Assembly: GCA_963699105.1 (NCBI GenBank)
Contig: CAVOTI010000001.1
Coordinates: 434,001 to 498,000, forward strand
DNA length: 64,000 nucleotides
DNA from: Bog-756 sp963699105
Lineage (GTDB): Bacteria; Actinomycetota; Acidimicrobiia; Acidimicrobiales; RAAP-2
Direction of reading: 5' to 3'
Shown: positions 1 to 9,626 of the stretch, in pieces
Layout of the letters: the number at the start of each line of letters is the position of its first letter
Position numbering within the stretch: the first letter of the stretch is position 1
Translations under genes and position numbers: made by a program
The notes under the pieces: model-generated
Told to the model about the DNA's origin: nothing
The model's input: the letters and a program-made list of their open reading frames with translations, nothing else
The model's database searches: none

Positions 1-178
1 GTAGGCCCCGCCGCCGGCGGGGGTCCTTGACCACCACCACCTTCCAGGCCTGCCGGTTCCCACCGTTGGGGGCGAAACGGGCGGCGTCCAGCACCCGCCA
101 GACGGCGGCATCGGGGACCTCGCTGGGGCGGAAGTCCCGTACTGCCCCGGTGGTCCGCAACCCGTCGATCAGTTCCAC
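1..178 (-). CDS. nitroreductase family protein, N-terminal part (cut by window edge)
   Basis: Reading left from a GTG at 178, the frame gives ELIDGLRTTGAVRDFRP, then VLDAARFAPNGGNRQAWKVV, which is the N-terminal FMN-binding segment typical of nitroreductases (Arg pair early, then A-P-N-G-x-N-x-Q). About 59 residues are visible and the rest lies outside the window. Such enzymes bind FMN and reduce nitro compounds, quinones or other acceptors with NAD(P)H in the cytoplasm. The substrate cannot be told from this fragment. It lies head-on with nothing; the peroxiredoxin at 218-706 on the same strand is upstream of it and may be in the same transcript. Confidence 0.75.
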   Translation of the reverse strand, partial: MELIDGLRTTGAVRDFRPSEVPDAAVWRVLDAARFAPNGGNRQAWKVVVVKDPRRRRGL

Positions 179-217
179 GCACCCGACGGTAGCGGCGTGG
201 CCGCCCCGGTGCGGTCA

Positions 218-706
218 CTACGACGAGAGCGACTCCAAGACGGCGTCGGCCGCGCTCACCGTGAGCCCCGGTCCGGGCTCGACGTTGAGCGTGGTGACCA
301 CCCCGTCGTCGATGACCATGGCATAGCGTTGCGACCTGGTCCCGAGCCCGAACCCACTGCCGTCCATCTCCAGTCCGACCGCCTTGGCGAATGCACCGTT
401 CCCGTCGGCCAGCAGGGTGACCAGGTCTCCCACATGCTGGTCGTCTCCCCATGCCGCCATCACGAAGGGGTCGTTGACCGAGATGCAGACCACCTTGTCC
501 ACTCCCTTGGCCACCAGTTCGTCGTGGCGGATCACGTAGCTGGGCAGGTGGTAGTCGGAACACGTCGGGGTGAAGGCGCCGGGGACGGCGAACAGCACCA
601 CCTTGCCGGAGCCGAGGACGTCGCCGGTCTGGACGTGGACGGGACCGTCGGGACCGGTGGTCATCACCTGGACATCGGGAATGTTGTCACCAACCGCAAT
701 CGACAT
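218..706 (-). CDS. peroxiredoxin, AhpC/TSA (Prx5-like) family
   Basis: A 162-residue thioredoxin-fold peroxidase that reduces hydroperoxides in the cytoplasm. The peroxidatic cysteine is in VPGAFTPTCS (Cys about residue 49), and the conserved Arg of the active site is in TRSQRYAMVIDDG. No clear resolving cysteine follows, so it probably works as a 1-Cys enzyme or is recycled by an external thiol. I chose the ATG at 706 rather than the longer frame because AAGGAGAG lies at good spacing upstream. The enzyme is intact. Family assignment is firm; the in vivo reductant is unknown. Confidence 0.9.
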   Translation of the reverse strand: MSIAVGDNIPDVQVMTTGPDGPVHVQTGDVLGSGKVVLFAVPGAFTPTCSDYHLPSYVIRHDELVAKGVDKVVCISVNDPFVMAAWGDDQHVGDLVTLLADGNGAFAKAVGLEMDGSGFGLGTRSQRYAMVIDDGVVTTLNVEPGPGLTVSAADAVLESLSS

Positions 707-856
707 GCTCACTCTCCTTGTGCTCGGCAACCGGCCCGTCCGTCGCCGTCGGGGCGCAGGGCCTGATGTCCCTGCAGCATACGGTCACGGCCCCGCCGCC
801 GAACACCGATGCCCGGGACGACCGGGCCGAGGTGGCATGACCGCGGTCGGTCCGGG

Positions 857-1295
857 TCATCGGGCACCGGCCGGGAAGGTGGTGGCCAGCCATCCCGGTA
901 GGCGGAGCGGCCGGCCCCGGACGTCCACGGCGCCGTGCACGGTCACCGCCGTCGAACGGGTGTCGCCCTCGACCTGTAGGAGATAGCCGACCTGGAAGGT
1001 GGTGCGGCGTCACCATCCCCACCGTCACATTGATGTCCACGATCTGGTCGAAGCGGAGCGGAGCGCGGTAGCGCACATAGACCTCGAGCACCGAGAAGTC
1101 GACCCCTTCGCGGCGGACCTGATCGTAGGGATGACCGAGATGGCGCAGGAGGGCGGCCCGTGCCTCTTCGAGATAGGGGAGGTAGGCACTGTGATGAACG
1201 ATGCCCATGGCGTCCGTCTCGGAGAAGCGGGTGCGGACCTGGTGCACGAAGCCGTAGTCGTCGGCGTCGGTCGAGGGGTCCAGCGAGAGGCGCAC
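857..1295 (-). CDS. acyl-CoA thioesterase, hot-dog fold (one frameshift)
   Basis: The N-terminal part carries the 4-hydroxybenzoyl-CoA/YbgC-type thioesterase signature RFSETDAMGIVHHSAYLPYL, with the catalytic Asp in ETDAMG, and continues to RYRAPLRFDQIVDINVTVGM. At about 1003-1012 the frame breaks in a CG-rich stretch and resumes one frame over as TTFQVGYLLQVEGDTRSTAV, ending in LATTFPAGAR at a TGA at 857. With one base corrected the protein is about 146 residues, the normal family length. It cleaves acyl-CoA thioesters. It lies 10 nt after the stop of the lipocalin-like gene at 1305-2252, so the two are probably cotranscribed. Confidence 0.8.
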
Positions 1296-1304
1296 GCCGA
1301 GACG

Positions 1305-2252
1305 CTACCGGGGAGCGGGCACCACCGGCTGGGGCTGGTTCCACTCGATCCAGCCGGTACCGGTCCGCCCGTCGGCGGCCACGAACCGGGCGGCCGCCCG
1401 GGGGAACCGGCTGATCCGTCCGTCCGGGGCGGTGAGCACCAACGGTCCGAAGGCAACCGGCTGGACCTGGAGGTCGATCCCGCCCGGTTCGATCCCGATA
1501 CGGGCACCGGCCGGTATCCCCTCGGCACCGAGGTCCTCGGTCACCGTCAGGCCTTCCACCGTCTGCACGCCGCCCGACGCCGGCTGCACGTATCCGAAGG
1601 CGATCGGGTGTCCGGGGATCCGGATGTCGGCCACGTGGACCCGGGTGCCGTCGTCGAGGCGGGCGGCGGCCCAGCACCAACCGAAGGCCCACCAGTCCCG
1701 GACCCCCCAGGAATGGTCGCGCTGACCCTGCCCGACGACGGTCATCTGCTCACCGCCCACGGTGATGTCGCCGCTGACCAGGCAGGGCACCTCGTAGCGG
1801 GTGGTCATCTCGTAGTGGTAGGGGACCCCGTCGGTGGTCCAGGTCAGATCGAGGCCGATGGTGGTCGGGTCTCCCGGTCGATCGGCGTAGACGGCCACGG
1901 CATGGTTGAAGGCGACGGCCGGTGCGGTGGCCCGCACCGTCATGCGCTCCAGCGGCCGCACCACTCCGAGCTCCACGGCGAGACGGTCGGTGGCCAGGTC
2001 CACCCCCCTCCCACCGGGAAGCGGAACGTGGTAGTCGACCGAGGCCAGCACCGGCCGGTCCCGGCCGACCACCATGGCCGTCCACCAGCTCACGCCGAGA
2101 TTGGGATAGAGGCCGATCCGGACATAGCCGGCCAGTCGGCCGCCGTCGTCGACGAAATCGAGGTAGTACGACTCGTTCCACAGGGCCTCGTCCCCGGCCG
2201 GGTGGCGCGGCTCGTCGGCCGGATCGACCGCATGGGGTGCGGGCTCCGTCAT
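1305..2252 (-). CDS. lipocalin/CrtC-like protein (DUF7064/DUF7065 type)
   Basis: About 315 residues with no signal peptide. The motif GQGQRDHSWGVRDWWAFGWC and the surrounding beta-rich repeats match proteins annotated as DUF7064/DUF7065, related in fold to hydroxyneurosporene synthase (CrtC) and lipocalins. Many such genes sit in actinobacterial lipid or steroid catabolic clusters, and here the next gene is an acyl-CoA thioesterase, which fits a role with a hydrophobic ligand. No catalytic residue can be assigned. The start at ATG 2252 (MTEPAPHAVD) removes a low-complexity Arg-rich extension. Function is not known. Confidence 0.7.
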   Translation of the reverse strand: MTEPAPHAVDPADEPRHPAGDEALWNESYYLDFVDDGGRLAGYVRIGLYPNLGVSWWTAMVVGRDRPVLASVDYHVPLPGGRGVDLATDRLAVELGVVRPLERMTVRATAPAVAFNHAVAVYADRPGDPTTIGLDLTWTTDGVPYHYEMTTRYEVPCLVSGDITVGGEQMTVVGQGQRDHSWGVRDWWAFGWCWAAARLDDGTRVHVADIRIPGHPIAFGYVQPASGGVQTVEGLTVTEDLGAEGIPAGARIGIEPGGIDLQVQPVAFGPLVLTAPDGRISRFPRAAARFVAADGRTGTGWIEWNQPQPVVPAPR

Positions 2253-2296
2253 CGGGCGGTCACCGGCCGGCCGGGACGTTCGGCGCACCCGGCACG

Positions 2297-3160
2297 TCAG
2301 TCGCTCGCCGGGATGGTGCTCGACGAGCTCGAACTCGAGGGGATCTTCAGGGGTGGAACAGTGGTGCTCGGTACGGTCACGGGTCCTCCCTCCCCCCCGG
2401 CCGGCGGTCCGTTGGTCCCCGGGTTGGCCCCCACCGCGGCGTTTCCGGCTCCGGTGGTCAGGTACAGCAGGGCTTCCAGCGTGCCGGTGCTGGCGGCGGT
2501 CACGAACCCGATGCTCGGGTTCTGGATGTTCCAGCCGGAGAACTCGATGGGGATGTCGGCGAGCACGTCGATACCGGTGGCGGTGTGTTCGGCCGACACG
2601 GTGAAGCTGACCGATCTGGTTACGCCGTGCATGGCCAGATCACCGGTGGCCCGGTAGGTGCCGGTCGCCCCCACGGCGGGGATGGTGCCGAGGGCGATGG
2701 GAGCGGTGAGCTTGAGGGCGGCCGTCGGATACTGGGCCACGTCCATGATCCGGCCGTCGAAGCTGGCGTTGCGCTGGCTCTGATCGCTCACCACCGAAGC
2801 CATGTCCACGGTGAAGGTGCCGGCGGTCACGTCGGTGCCGGCGATGGTGATCGATCCCGACACCTTGGTGCTCCGACCCACCGCCGTGGTGTGCTGACCG
2901 ATGAGTACCTCTTGCACCCGGTACCCGACCACCGAACCCGGCCCCACGTGCCACTGGCCGTCGACGTTCCCGGTGGAAGCCGACCCCGCGGCCGTACCGC
3001 TGGTCGTCGAGGGCGGCAGAGCCAGCTTGGCCGGAGTCGATCCCTCGATGAAGTGGATGTAGACGAAGGGGATGCCCACCGCCAGGACGATGACGACCAC
3101 GATGGCGGCGATCAGCCACCGCCGCGCCCGGTGCTGACGCCGGACCCCCTCCTCGGGCAT
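2297..3160 (-). CDS. YceI family protein with N-terminal membrane anchor
   Basis: 287 residues: a basic N-terminus, one membrane segment (about residues 15-37, WLIAAIVVVIVLAVGIPFVY), a linker, then a YceI beta-barrel domain (about 70-240: W-H-V-G-P-G-S-V-V-G-Y at its start, VSGSITIAG, DMASVVSDQSQRN, FDGRIMDVAQYPTA, GDLAMHGVTRSVSF). The last 45 residues are a Pro/Ser/Thr-rich tail with a run of serines. YceI domains bind polyisoprenoid-like lipids; here the domain would sit outside the membrane. It stands between the lipocalin-like gene and the crcB operon on the same strand, and is intact. Confidence 0.88.
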   Translation of the reverse strand: MPEEGVRRQHRARRWLIAAIVVVIVLAVGIPFVYIHFIEGSTPAKLALPPSTTSGTAAGSASTGNVDGQWHVGPGSVVGYRVQEVLIGQHTTAVGRSTKVSGSITIAGTDVTAGTFTVDMASVVSDQSQRNASFDGRIMDVAQYPTAALKLTAPIALGTIPAVGATGTYRATGDLAMHGVTRSVSFTVSAEHTATGIDVLADIPIEFSGWNIQNPSIGFVTAASTGTLEALLYLTTGAGNAAVGANPGTNGPPAGGEGGPVTVPSTTVPPLKIPSSSSSSSTIPASD

Positions 3161-3261
3161 GGGTCCACGCTAGTGCACCGCCTACTTGCGAATTGGTCGG
3201 CCCGATCGGCCCCGGTCCCGTCCTCCGGGTCCCCGGTCTCACCGGGCGAGGCCGATGGCTC

Positions 3262-3638
3262 TCACAGGGCGAGACCGATGGCGAGCCCGGCAGCGGCGGC
3301 ACCCAGACCGAACGCCACGCTGGCCACGATGTTGCCGGCCGCCTCGATCATCTGGCCGTCCTCGATCAATCTGACCGATTCGTAGGTGAAGGTCGAGAAC
3401 GTCGTGTAGGCGCCACAGAAGCCGGTGGCCAGCAGCGCCCGCGGGACTCCCGGCAGATGGTGCCCCAACGACAGGCCGGTGAGGAATCCGAGGAGCAGCG
3501 ACCCGGTCATATTGATGGTGAACGTGCCCCAGGGCAGGTCGGAGTCGATCCGATTGCTGACGGCCCGGTCGACCAGGTAGCGGGCGGGCCGCCGACGAAC
3601 CCACCCCCGGCGACGGCGAGGAACAGCAGGAGTCTCAT
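3262..3638 (-). CDS. crcB: fluoride channel CrcB/Fluc (second copy, one frameshift)
   Basis: Small four-helix membrane protein of the Fluc family, which exports fluoride as an antiparallel dimer. The hallmark GFCGAYTTFSTFTYES is present, as is NMTGSLLLGFLTG. The start is the ATG at 3638 (MRLLLFLAVAGGG). The frame breaks at about 3590-3600 within GGCGGCCCGCCCGC and resumes as ARYLVDRAVSNRIDSDLPWG. With one base corrected the length is about 125 residues, normal for the family. It lies 28 nt downstream of the DUF190 gene and is the last gene of the riboswitch-led operon. Confidence 0.85.
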
Positions 3639-3666
3639 CGGTCAGATCACCCGGGGCAGCCGTCGG

Positions 3667-4008
3667 TCAGCCGTCGATCACGTCGACATCGGCGGTGACG
3701 AAGGTGGCGTCCTCGAGAAGCCCCCCCACGCTCTCGAGGTAAACATCGATGCGTTCGGGCTCGTCGACGATCACGAGGGCCAGCGGCGCATCCTCGGAGA
3801 ACAGGTGCCGCTGGTGCAGCTTCCCCGAGGTCCCGAACCCCTTCTGCGCCTGTAGCACCGTTCCCCCCGAGAGGCCAGACCGGCGGGCCTTCCGGAGGAG
3901 CTCGACCATCAGGGAGTGGTGGTGGGCATGGTCTCGGGACGTCGCCATGATGGTGAGCCGCTTCGCCTGGTGGCTGGTGACCGCGCTCCGGGGGTCCGTC
4001 GGCATCAT
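3667..4008 (-). CDS. DUF190 protein (PII-like), fluoride operon
   Basis: 113 residues. The segment KRLTIMATSRDHAHHHSLMV, then GLSGGTVLQAQKGFGTSGKL and VIVDEPERIDVYLESV, is characteristic of DUF190, a family with a PII-like ferredoxin fold often encoded beside crcB. The start ATG at 4008 follows GGGAGAGC and overlaps the stop of the upstream crcB (ATGA), so the two are translationally coupled. A regulatory or accessory role for fluoride export is inferred from context; the biochemical activity of the family is not established. Confidence 0.88.
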   Translation of the reverse strand: MMPTDPRSAVTSHQAKRLTIMATSRDHAHHHSLMVELLRKARRSGLSGGTVLQAQKGFGTSGKLHQRHLFSEDAPLALVIVDEPERIDVYLESVGGLLEDATFVTADVDVIDG

Positions 4009-4528
4009 GCGCTCTCCCGAGTGCGTCGTTCGAACTGCAGCAGGCCCCGCACCGTGACGGCATTCCGACCCAGCAGGCGCCCAGAGCCGGCAAAGACGCT
4101 GGCCACCATGTAGAGGACGGCCATCACGGAATGGCCAGCCACGAATCAGGTTCAGGGCGTCGACCTCGAACGTGGAGAACGTGGTGTACGCCCCGATGAT
4201 CCCGGTGCCCACGATCAGTCGGGTCAGCCCCCCCCGGGGAAAGCGCTCGACCAAAAGCACCAGGATGAGTCCGAGGACGGCGCTCCCGGTCACGTTGACG
4301 AGCGAACGTACTCCAGGGGAAGCCCCCGGCAGCGGTGGGGAGGGCAGGCGAAACCGCGTAGCGGCCGACCGCACCGACGGCACCCCCGATCCCGATGGCG
4401 AACACGATGCCCAGCTGTCGATGGTGCGCACCGCCGGGTGCCGCGGGCGGGGGCGAGGAGGCACCGGGCCCGACATCGGTATCGGAGTCAAAGGGGAGTC
4501 CCCGTTGTCGATCACCCGACGATGGCAC
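4005..4528 (-). CDS. crcB: fluoride channel CrcB/Fluc (first copy, two frameshifts)
   Basis: First gene after the fluoride riboswitch. Fluc features are FAIGIGGAVGAVGRYAVS, NVTGSAVLGLILVLLVERF and the signature IIGAYTTFSTFEVDALNLI. The reading frame breaks at about 4305 and again near 4140, after which it ends as HSVMAVLYMVASVFAGSGRL. With both bases corrected it is a roughly 174-residue protein with a hydrophilic N-terminal extension. I chose the GTG at 4528, which follows GAAGGGAG, because the upstream ATG at 4585 lies inside the riboswitch. Two Fluc paralogues in one operon suggest a heterodimeric channel, as known in some Gram-positive bacteria. Confidence 0.82.
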
Positions 4529-4573
4529 CTGGAACTCCCTTCGACACGGCCCACCGGTGGTGGACCCGCTCAC

Positions 4574-4621
4574 GGTAGGAGTCATCAGCCTCTCGGCGGT
4601 TCCGGCGAACCCCATCGCCAC
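4574..4621 (-). promoter_or_regulatory. fluoride riboswitch (crcB RNA)
   Basis: Read on the minus strand, GGCGATGGGGTTCGCC (4619-4604) forms the first hairpin and CTGATGACTCCTAC (4588-4575) is the hallmark 3' segment. The loop GGGGT can pair with ACTCC in the latter to make the pseudoknot. Order, spacing and conserved bases follow the crcB motif closely. It ends about 46 nt before the GTG of crcB at 4528, so it should switch on the crcB-DUF190-crcB operon when fluoride is bound. Confidence 0.92.
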
Positions 4622-4775
4622 ACCCCATGCTAGCAACGGTCCGCTGGCGAGCACCGATAAGGAGCACTCCAACTGCAGATCATGACCGGTCCGGGCGGTC
4701 AGGGGGCGCACCGGGGGAACTAGGGTGACGTCGTGGAGTTCGCCGGCGGCCATCGGATGGTTCGGGGGGTGGGCG

Positions 4776-5102
4776 ATGCGGACTGAGGAGGAGGGCACGA
4801 GGGTCGTCGTGTTCCTGACCGAGGACGACAGGGCCGGCCACCACGGACTCCACGAGGTCATCCTGGAACGGGCCCGCTCCGAGGGGATTGCCGGGGGCAC
4901 CCTCTGGCGCGGCATCGAGGGCTTCGGCTCCTCGGGAAACCTGCGAACCAATCGTTTCCCGGACTCGGCCAGTGGACTCCCGCTCGTCGTGGAGTTCATC
5001 GACTCGCCGGAACGGATCGAGTCCTTTCTCCCGACGCTGAGAGAGCTGGCGCCAGGCTCACTCATCACCCGCGAGCCGGTGCGCATCAGCCGTCACCAAT
5101 GA
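4776..5102 (+). CDS. DUF190 protein (PII-like), divergent copy
   Basis: 108 residues from the ATG at 4776 (MRTEEEGTRVVVFL). It has the family features GIAGGTLWRGIEGFGSSGNL and VEFIDSPERIESFLPTL and is a paralogue of the DUF190 protein at 3667-4008, but is transcribed divergently from the crcB operon. I see no second riboswitch in its own leader. A role in fluoride tolerance is inferred only from the position and family. Confidence 0.83.
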   Translation: MRTEEEGTRVVVFLTEDDRAGHHGLHEVILERARSEGIAGGTLWRGIEGFGSSGNLRTNRFPDSASGLPLVVEFIDSPERIESFLPTLRELAPGSLITREPVRISRHQ

Positions 5103-5228
5103 GGGCCGGGATGCTCGAGGACCGCCCGTTCGAGTGAGCCGGCCTGGCGGCGCGGTAACCTGGGGGCGGAGCGCCGGGAAGTCTGGTCGGCACGTGGCGG
5201 GGGAGGTCCCGTCGATGCAAGGAGCACG

Positions 5229-6657
5229 GTGACCGACCCACAGACGAACAACGCCGCCGACCGGACCTCGGACCACGTCCACCAGCGGAGCATGCGACTC
5301 CCCGACTGGCGGTGGGACGCCCTGCGCACCACCTTCTGGGTGGTCCCGACCTCCTCATCGTCGTGGCCGTGCTCCTGTTCGTCGTCACCTTCGAGATCGA
5401 CCTGGCCGCCTATCACCACCACCTGACCCTGCCCTCGTGGATGCGAGACGGGCAGCGCCGACGCCGGCCGGCAGGTGCTGATCGCCATCGCCGCCGCGGT
5501 CATCACCGTCGTCGGCGTGGTGTTCTCGATCACCATCCTGGCCCTGACCCTGGCGTCGCAGCAGTTCGGGCCGCGGATGATGCGCAACTTCATCCGCGAC
5601 CTCGGCAACCAGGTCACCCTCGGGCGTGTTCGTGGCCACCTTCGTCTACTCGGTGCTGGCCCTGGGCTCCATCACCAGCGCTCCCGAACGGCGAGTTCGT
5701 CCCCCACCTCTCCATCACCGTGGCCGAGGCCCTCCTGCTGGTCGACCTGGCCGTCCTCATCTACTTCATCCACCACATCGCCAAGTCGATCCAGCTGCCC
5801 GAGGTGATCGCCGGCATCGCCCGGGACCTCGACGCGGGCCATCGACGCCGAGTTCCCCGTGCACCGAGCGGCCGGCGGGAGAGCCGTCCACCGATCGCCG
5901 GCGACGGAACCGCGCGAGCTGCATCGCAGCTGCTCGACGACCGGGGCGCCGGCGTCACGGCCGAGGACGAGCGGGTACCTGCAGTTCGTCGGCTACGAGC
6001 AGCTGGTCGACATCGCCGAGACGCCTGGACGCGGTCATCCGGCTGGCCTACCGGCCCGGCCACTTCGTCGTGGCCGGTCGCCCCCTGGCCACGGTCTGGC
6101 CGGCCGGGGCGGCCGGCCAGGTCGGCGCGGCCCTGGACAAGGCCCACGTGACCGGCCCCCACCGGACGCTCACCCAGGACCCGGTCTTCGCCATCGACCA
6201 GCTCGTGGAGATCGCCATCCGGGCGCTGTCGCCGGCGGTCAACGACACCTTCACGGCCCTCACCTGCATCGACTGGCTGTCCGCCGGCCTGTCCGAGATC
6301 TCCGGCCGGGTGCTCGAAGAGGGCGTCTACCGGGACCGGAGCGGGCGGATCCGCCTCATCGAGTTCGACCCGCGCTACGCCCGGATGGTCAACCGGGCCT
6401 TCGACAAGATCCGCCAGGCCGGCCGGGGCATGCCGGCGGTCATCATCCGGCTGCTCGACGCCCTGGCCCACATCACCGAGCACACCACCGGAAGTAAGCA
6501 GCGGGCCGTGCTCCTGCGGCAGGCCGAGATGATCCTGCGGGGCGCCGACGAGGAGGTGCCGGAGCCGAACGACCTGGCCGACATCCACCTGCGGTTCGAC
6601 CGGCTGGCCCAGGCCGCACGCCTCATGGACGAAGGGCCGTCATCGCTGACGCGGTGA
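5229..6657 (+). CDS. DUF2254 predicted membrane protein (several frameshifts)
   Basis: The product can be followed through all three frames: MRLPDWRWDALRTTFWVVP, a hydrophobic stretch ending FEIDLAAYHHHLTLPSWMR, AIAAAVITVVGVVFSITILA, LASQQFGPRMMRNFIRDLG, FVATFVYSVLALGS, VDLAVLIYFIHHIAKSIQLP, then a cytosolic half that is intact from about 6025 to the stop (RLAYRPGHFVVAGRPLATVW, ALSPAVNDTFTALTCIDWLS). This is the DUF2254 architecture: about four membrane helices plus a soluble C-terminal domain. Frame breaks fall near 5343, 5450, 5625, 5685, 5835, 5970 and 6025. Such density at G/C runs suggests sequence error. The start is a GTG at 5229. Function is unknown. Confidence 0.8.
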
Positions 6658-6675
6658 CCACCGAGCCCACTGCGA

Positions 6676-8951
6676 TCACCGGCGATGCCAACCGCCGCTC
6701 CGGTCGACGAACTGGGCAGCCGAAGCGGACAGCTGAACCTGGAGGCCGCGCAGTTCCTCCAGCCTCTCCTCCATCCACAACAGTCGAAGAAGCGCCAGGA
6801 TCCCATCGGCCCGGTGGTGGCGTCGGACCTGTGCGAACGCATCGAGCAACCGGGGGGTGAGCCCGTCGTCGCCTGGTTGGGGGGCCGGTTCGGGCACCCG
6901 GCGGTCACCGAGGGCCACGGCGAACTGGTCGTACCACAGCTGGGCGGTGGCGAACTGGTCGACCATGGCCTGGCACATCGACACCACGACGGCGGGCAGA
7001 GGCCGGCCGTCGGGGGGACGATGGCCGGCAGGTTGTCAAAGGTCGAGGCGCTCGCATCAGCATCCGGGTGCACCCGGTCAGCAGCCCGGTCACCGTGGGC
7101 AGCGGCACGTGCTTGGCACCCGTTCGGTCAGATACAGCCGGTAGGCGTCATCGAGGCGTTGAGTGGCATCGGCGGCGGCGGCGTGCCGGCGGGACAGATC
7201 GGTGGCCGATCCCCCGCCACCGATGTCGGCCGCCGCCGCCAGGTAGGCGGTGGCGGTGGCAAACCCGCGGCTGAGGGCCCGGGCCAGTTCGGCGGTGGCG
7301 CCTCGGGGCCGAGAACAAGAAACCCACCACCACGCTCACGGCCGCCCCGAGGGCCACGTCCTCGACCCGGACCAAACCGACAACCACCCCGACCGGTTCG
7401 ACGATGTTGAAGAGAATGACCACCACCACGGTGAAACCGGCCTGACCGGCGGTAAAGGAGATCACCGAGGGGGCGGTACCGGCCAGGAGGACGGCGATGG
7501 GCAATACCGCCCACAGCAGGGTGTGATGGTGACCGAGGGCCACCAGCACCGCTGAACCGACGGCGAATCCCACCACGGTGCCGGCGATGGCCCGCAGGGC
7601 GGTGGCCCCGGTGCCCAGGGCGTCGACCGGAGCACCGACAGAGCTCCCAGCACCACCCAGAACCCGTGCTGGACATCGATGGCCTCCACCACTGCCACCG
7701 CCATGGCCAGACCGGCCGCGCCCCGCAGGCTGTTCCGAAACCAGACCGAGCCGAAGCTGAGGCTGGCCGAGGCAACCCGGAGATTGGAATGCAGCTCGGC
7801 CCGGGTTCGTCGGACCCAGCTCATGCCGTGCCGGTGGGTTGCCGCAGCCCGCAGCGCCACATCGGCTGTCGTCTCGGTGGCGAAGGCCAGCATCCGGGTG
7901 CGGTAGGTGGGATCCTCCTCCCACAGCGGAAGGTTCCCCGATTCCGAGGTCTCCCCCGGCACCGGGCCGGCTTGGGGATCGGCGTCGGCCAGGAACCCCT
8001 CGATGGCCGCTCTCGTCGACGCCCGCCGGGCCGTCACCAGGTGGTCGGCCGCCTCGGCCAGGACGCCCACCCGCTCGGTGTCGGACCCGGGATCATCGTC
8101 GTCGAGGAGATCGGCGATCCGGCGGAGGACCGTCGCCGTGGCCCCGTTCACTTGCCGAGTGGGACGGCTGTGGACCAGGGCGCCCACTTCCTCTTCCGGG
8201 AGCAGGGCGTTCTGCCCGAGCCATTCCATCCGGGAGACGAGACTGGTGAGCGCCATGTCGGTGGGGCCGGCCCCGGTCGGGCGATAGGGGGTCGCCTCGA
8301 ACTGAGCCCGCAGCTCCACCAGGGCCAGCTCCGATCGTCGACGGGCCTGGCCGTCGGGATCCCCTTCGGTATGGGAGGCGACGAGGTCGGCGACGGCCCG
8401 GGAGGCGATGGCCAACTTGCGCCGCAACTGGTCGTGCCAGCGACCCGACCACACCAGCAGCACCGGGGGGATGCAGCAGGCGCCGGCCAGCGCCCAGCCG
8501 GCCAGTCGGTTGCCGATGACGGCTGATCCGGCCGGCGTGGCCACCGGAAGGATGAAGGTGAGCAGGGCGGCAGTGGCTCCGACAGCCGCCTGGGGACTGA
8601 CGACTCCGGCGTAGAGCACGACGAAACCGCACACCGCCATTCCGATGACGGCGGCGGCGGCGTTGGTGGAGCAGAGGGTGCCGAGGACGATGAGCACCGC
8701 CCCCGCCGCCCACAGGCCCACATAGGAGCGAAGGCGGACCCGGATCGGGCCCCCGAAGTCGGCGAAGAGGAGCAAGGCCACCGCTCCGAAGGCGGCGAAG
8801 ATGGCGGTCTGGGTGTTGCCCCCTCCGAAGTCGGCGACGGCGAAGACCGACGGAACCAGTACGGCGGCGCGGATCGACCGCTTGGCGGCCCTAGTTCGGG
8901 GTCGCGTGCCTCCAGCCAGCCGATGACACCCCGGCGGGGTGATGGGGACAA
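6676..8951 (-). CDS. FUSC family membrane protein (several frameshifts)
   Basis: A long inner-membrane protein of the fusaric-acid-resistance/aromatic-acid-exporter type. Two blocks of membrane helices (8450-8890: AVADFGGGNTQTAIFAAFGA, ADFGGPIRVRLRSYVGLWAA; and 7330-7760: GLAMAVAVVEAIDVQHGFWV, LGHHHTLLWAVLPIAVLLAG) flank a soluble alpha-helical region. Its C-terminus ends at 6676 as QFVDRSGGWHRR. I take the TTG at 8951, which follows GGGAGGAAG at good spacing. The frame breaks near 8895, 7620, 7330, 7110 and 7020, but the sense is continuous. Substrate unknown; export of small organic compounds is the usual assignment. Confidence 0.78.
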
Positions 8952-9044
8952 GACTTCCTCCCGCTACTCCGCGTCGGTCGAGCGTTGCCCGGCAAACTTC
9001 CCACACGGGCGCCTTCAATTGCCACGGGAGGCGGGGAGGCAGGT

Positions 9045-9626
9045 TCAGGCGACACGGGTTCTGGTACGAGAGGCCAGAGCGGCATCGCCGGTCGTCCGGC
9101 GGTGATGCTTCACCTTCAACGACTTGGCAGCTTGGCGTTCGGCCCAGATGCGAAAACGGATCTCCTTGATGAGCTGGCTGGCAGTGGCACGGTCGGCGGC
9201 GGAGGTGCTGGGGCCGCCTGGCGAGCTGGCGCCCTTGGCCGCGGCGGACGAGTCACCTTTGGAGGACGAACTGCCCGAACCGGTCGAGTTGCCCGAACCG
9301 GTCGAGTTGCCCGAACCGGTCGAATTGCCCGAGCCGGTCGAGTCGGAGTCCGGATCCGTAGTGGGGACCACGGAGACCGGGTTGTAATTCACCCGACTGG
9401 CGGCAGCGACAGCGGCGGCGGCAGCGGCTTTGGCGGCCGCCGACTCTTTTTTGGGAGTCGACCCCAGATCGCCTGAAGCCACGGCCAGACCGATCACCAG
9501 CACGGCCACGACAGCCAACACGCCACCAATCATGACCTGGGATCTCCTGTCCGGCATCGGACCCTGGCCCATCATCCACTTGGACCACTCACCCAGTTTC
9601 AGTGACCCCAACCAGTCCTTCACCAA
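9045..9626 (-). CDS. hypothetical single-pass membrane protein with STGSGN repeats
   Basis: About 193 residues. There is a short cytoplasmic N-terminus, one membrane segment (SQVMIGGVLAVVAVLVIGLA), an alanine-rich stretch, a Ser/Thr/Gly spacer made of repeated STGSGN units, and a basic C-terminus. It has the look of a secreted or anchored protein with a flexible linker. I place the start at TTG 9626, 7 nt after GGAGG; GTG 9623 is an alternative. No known domain is recognisable and the function is unknown. Confidence 0.55.
   Translation of the reverse strand: MVKDWLGSLKLGEWSKWMMGQGPMPDRRSQVMIGGVLAVVAVLVIGLAVASGDLGSTPKKESAAAKAAAAAAVAAASRVNYNPVSVVPTTDPDSDSTGSGNSTGSGNSTGSGNSTGSGSSSSKGDSSAAAKGASSPGGPSTSAADRATASQLIKEIRFRIWAERQAAKSLKVKHHRRTTGDAALASRTRTRVA
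9272..9343 (-). repeat. four tandem 18-bp units inside the 9045-9626 gene
   Basis: Units begin at 9272, 9290, 9308 and 9326. The first two are identical, the third differs at one base and the fourth at one base. On the coding strand each encodes STGSGN (the last less perfectly). The repeat is in frame, so copy-number change would only lengthen the linker by six residues. Confidence 0.9.

Noticed and set aside
4528..4585. ATG 4585 as the start of the first crcB gene
   Set aside because: This ATG is part of CTGATGAC in the fluoride riboswitch; the GTG at 4528 has a better ribosome site and lies after the RNA.
4684..4775. Second fluoride riboswitch before the divergent DUF190 gene
   Set aside because: A GGGCGATG stretch is present, but the CTGATG...CCTAC partner and the pairing order are missing.
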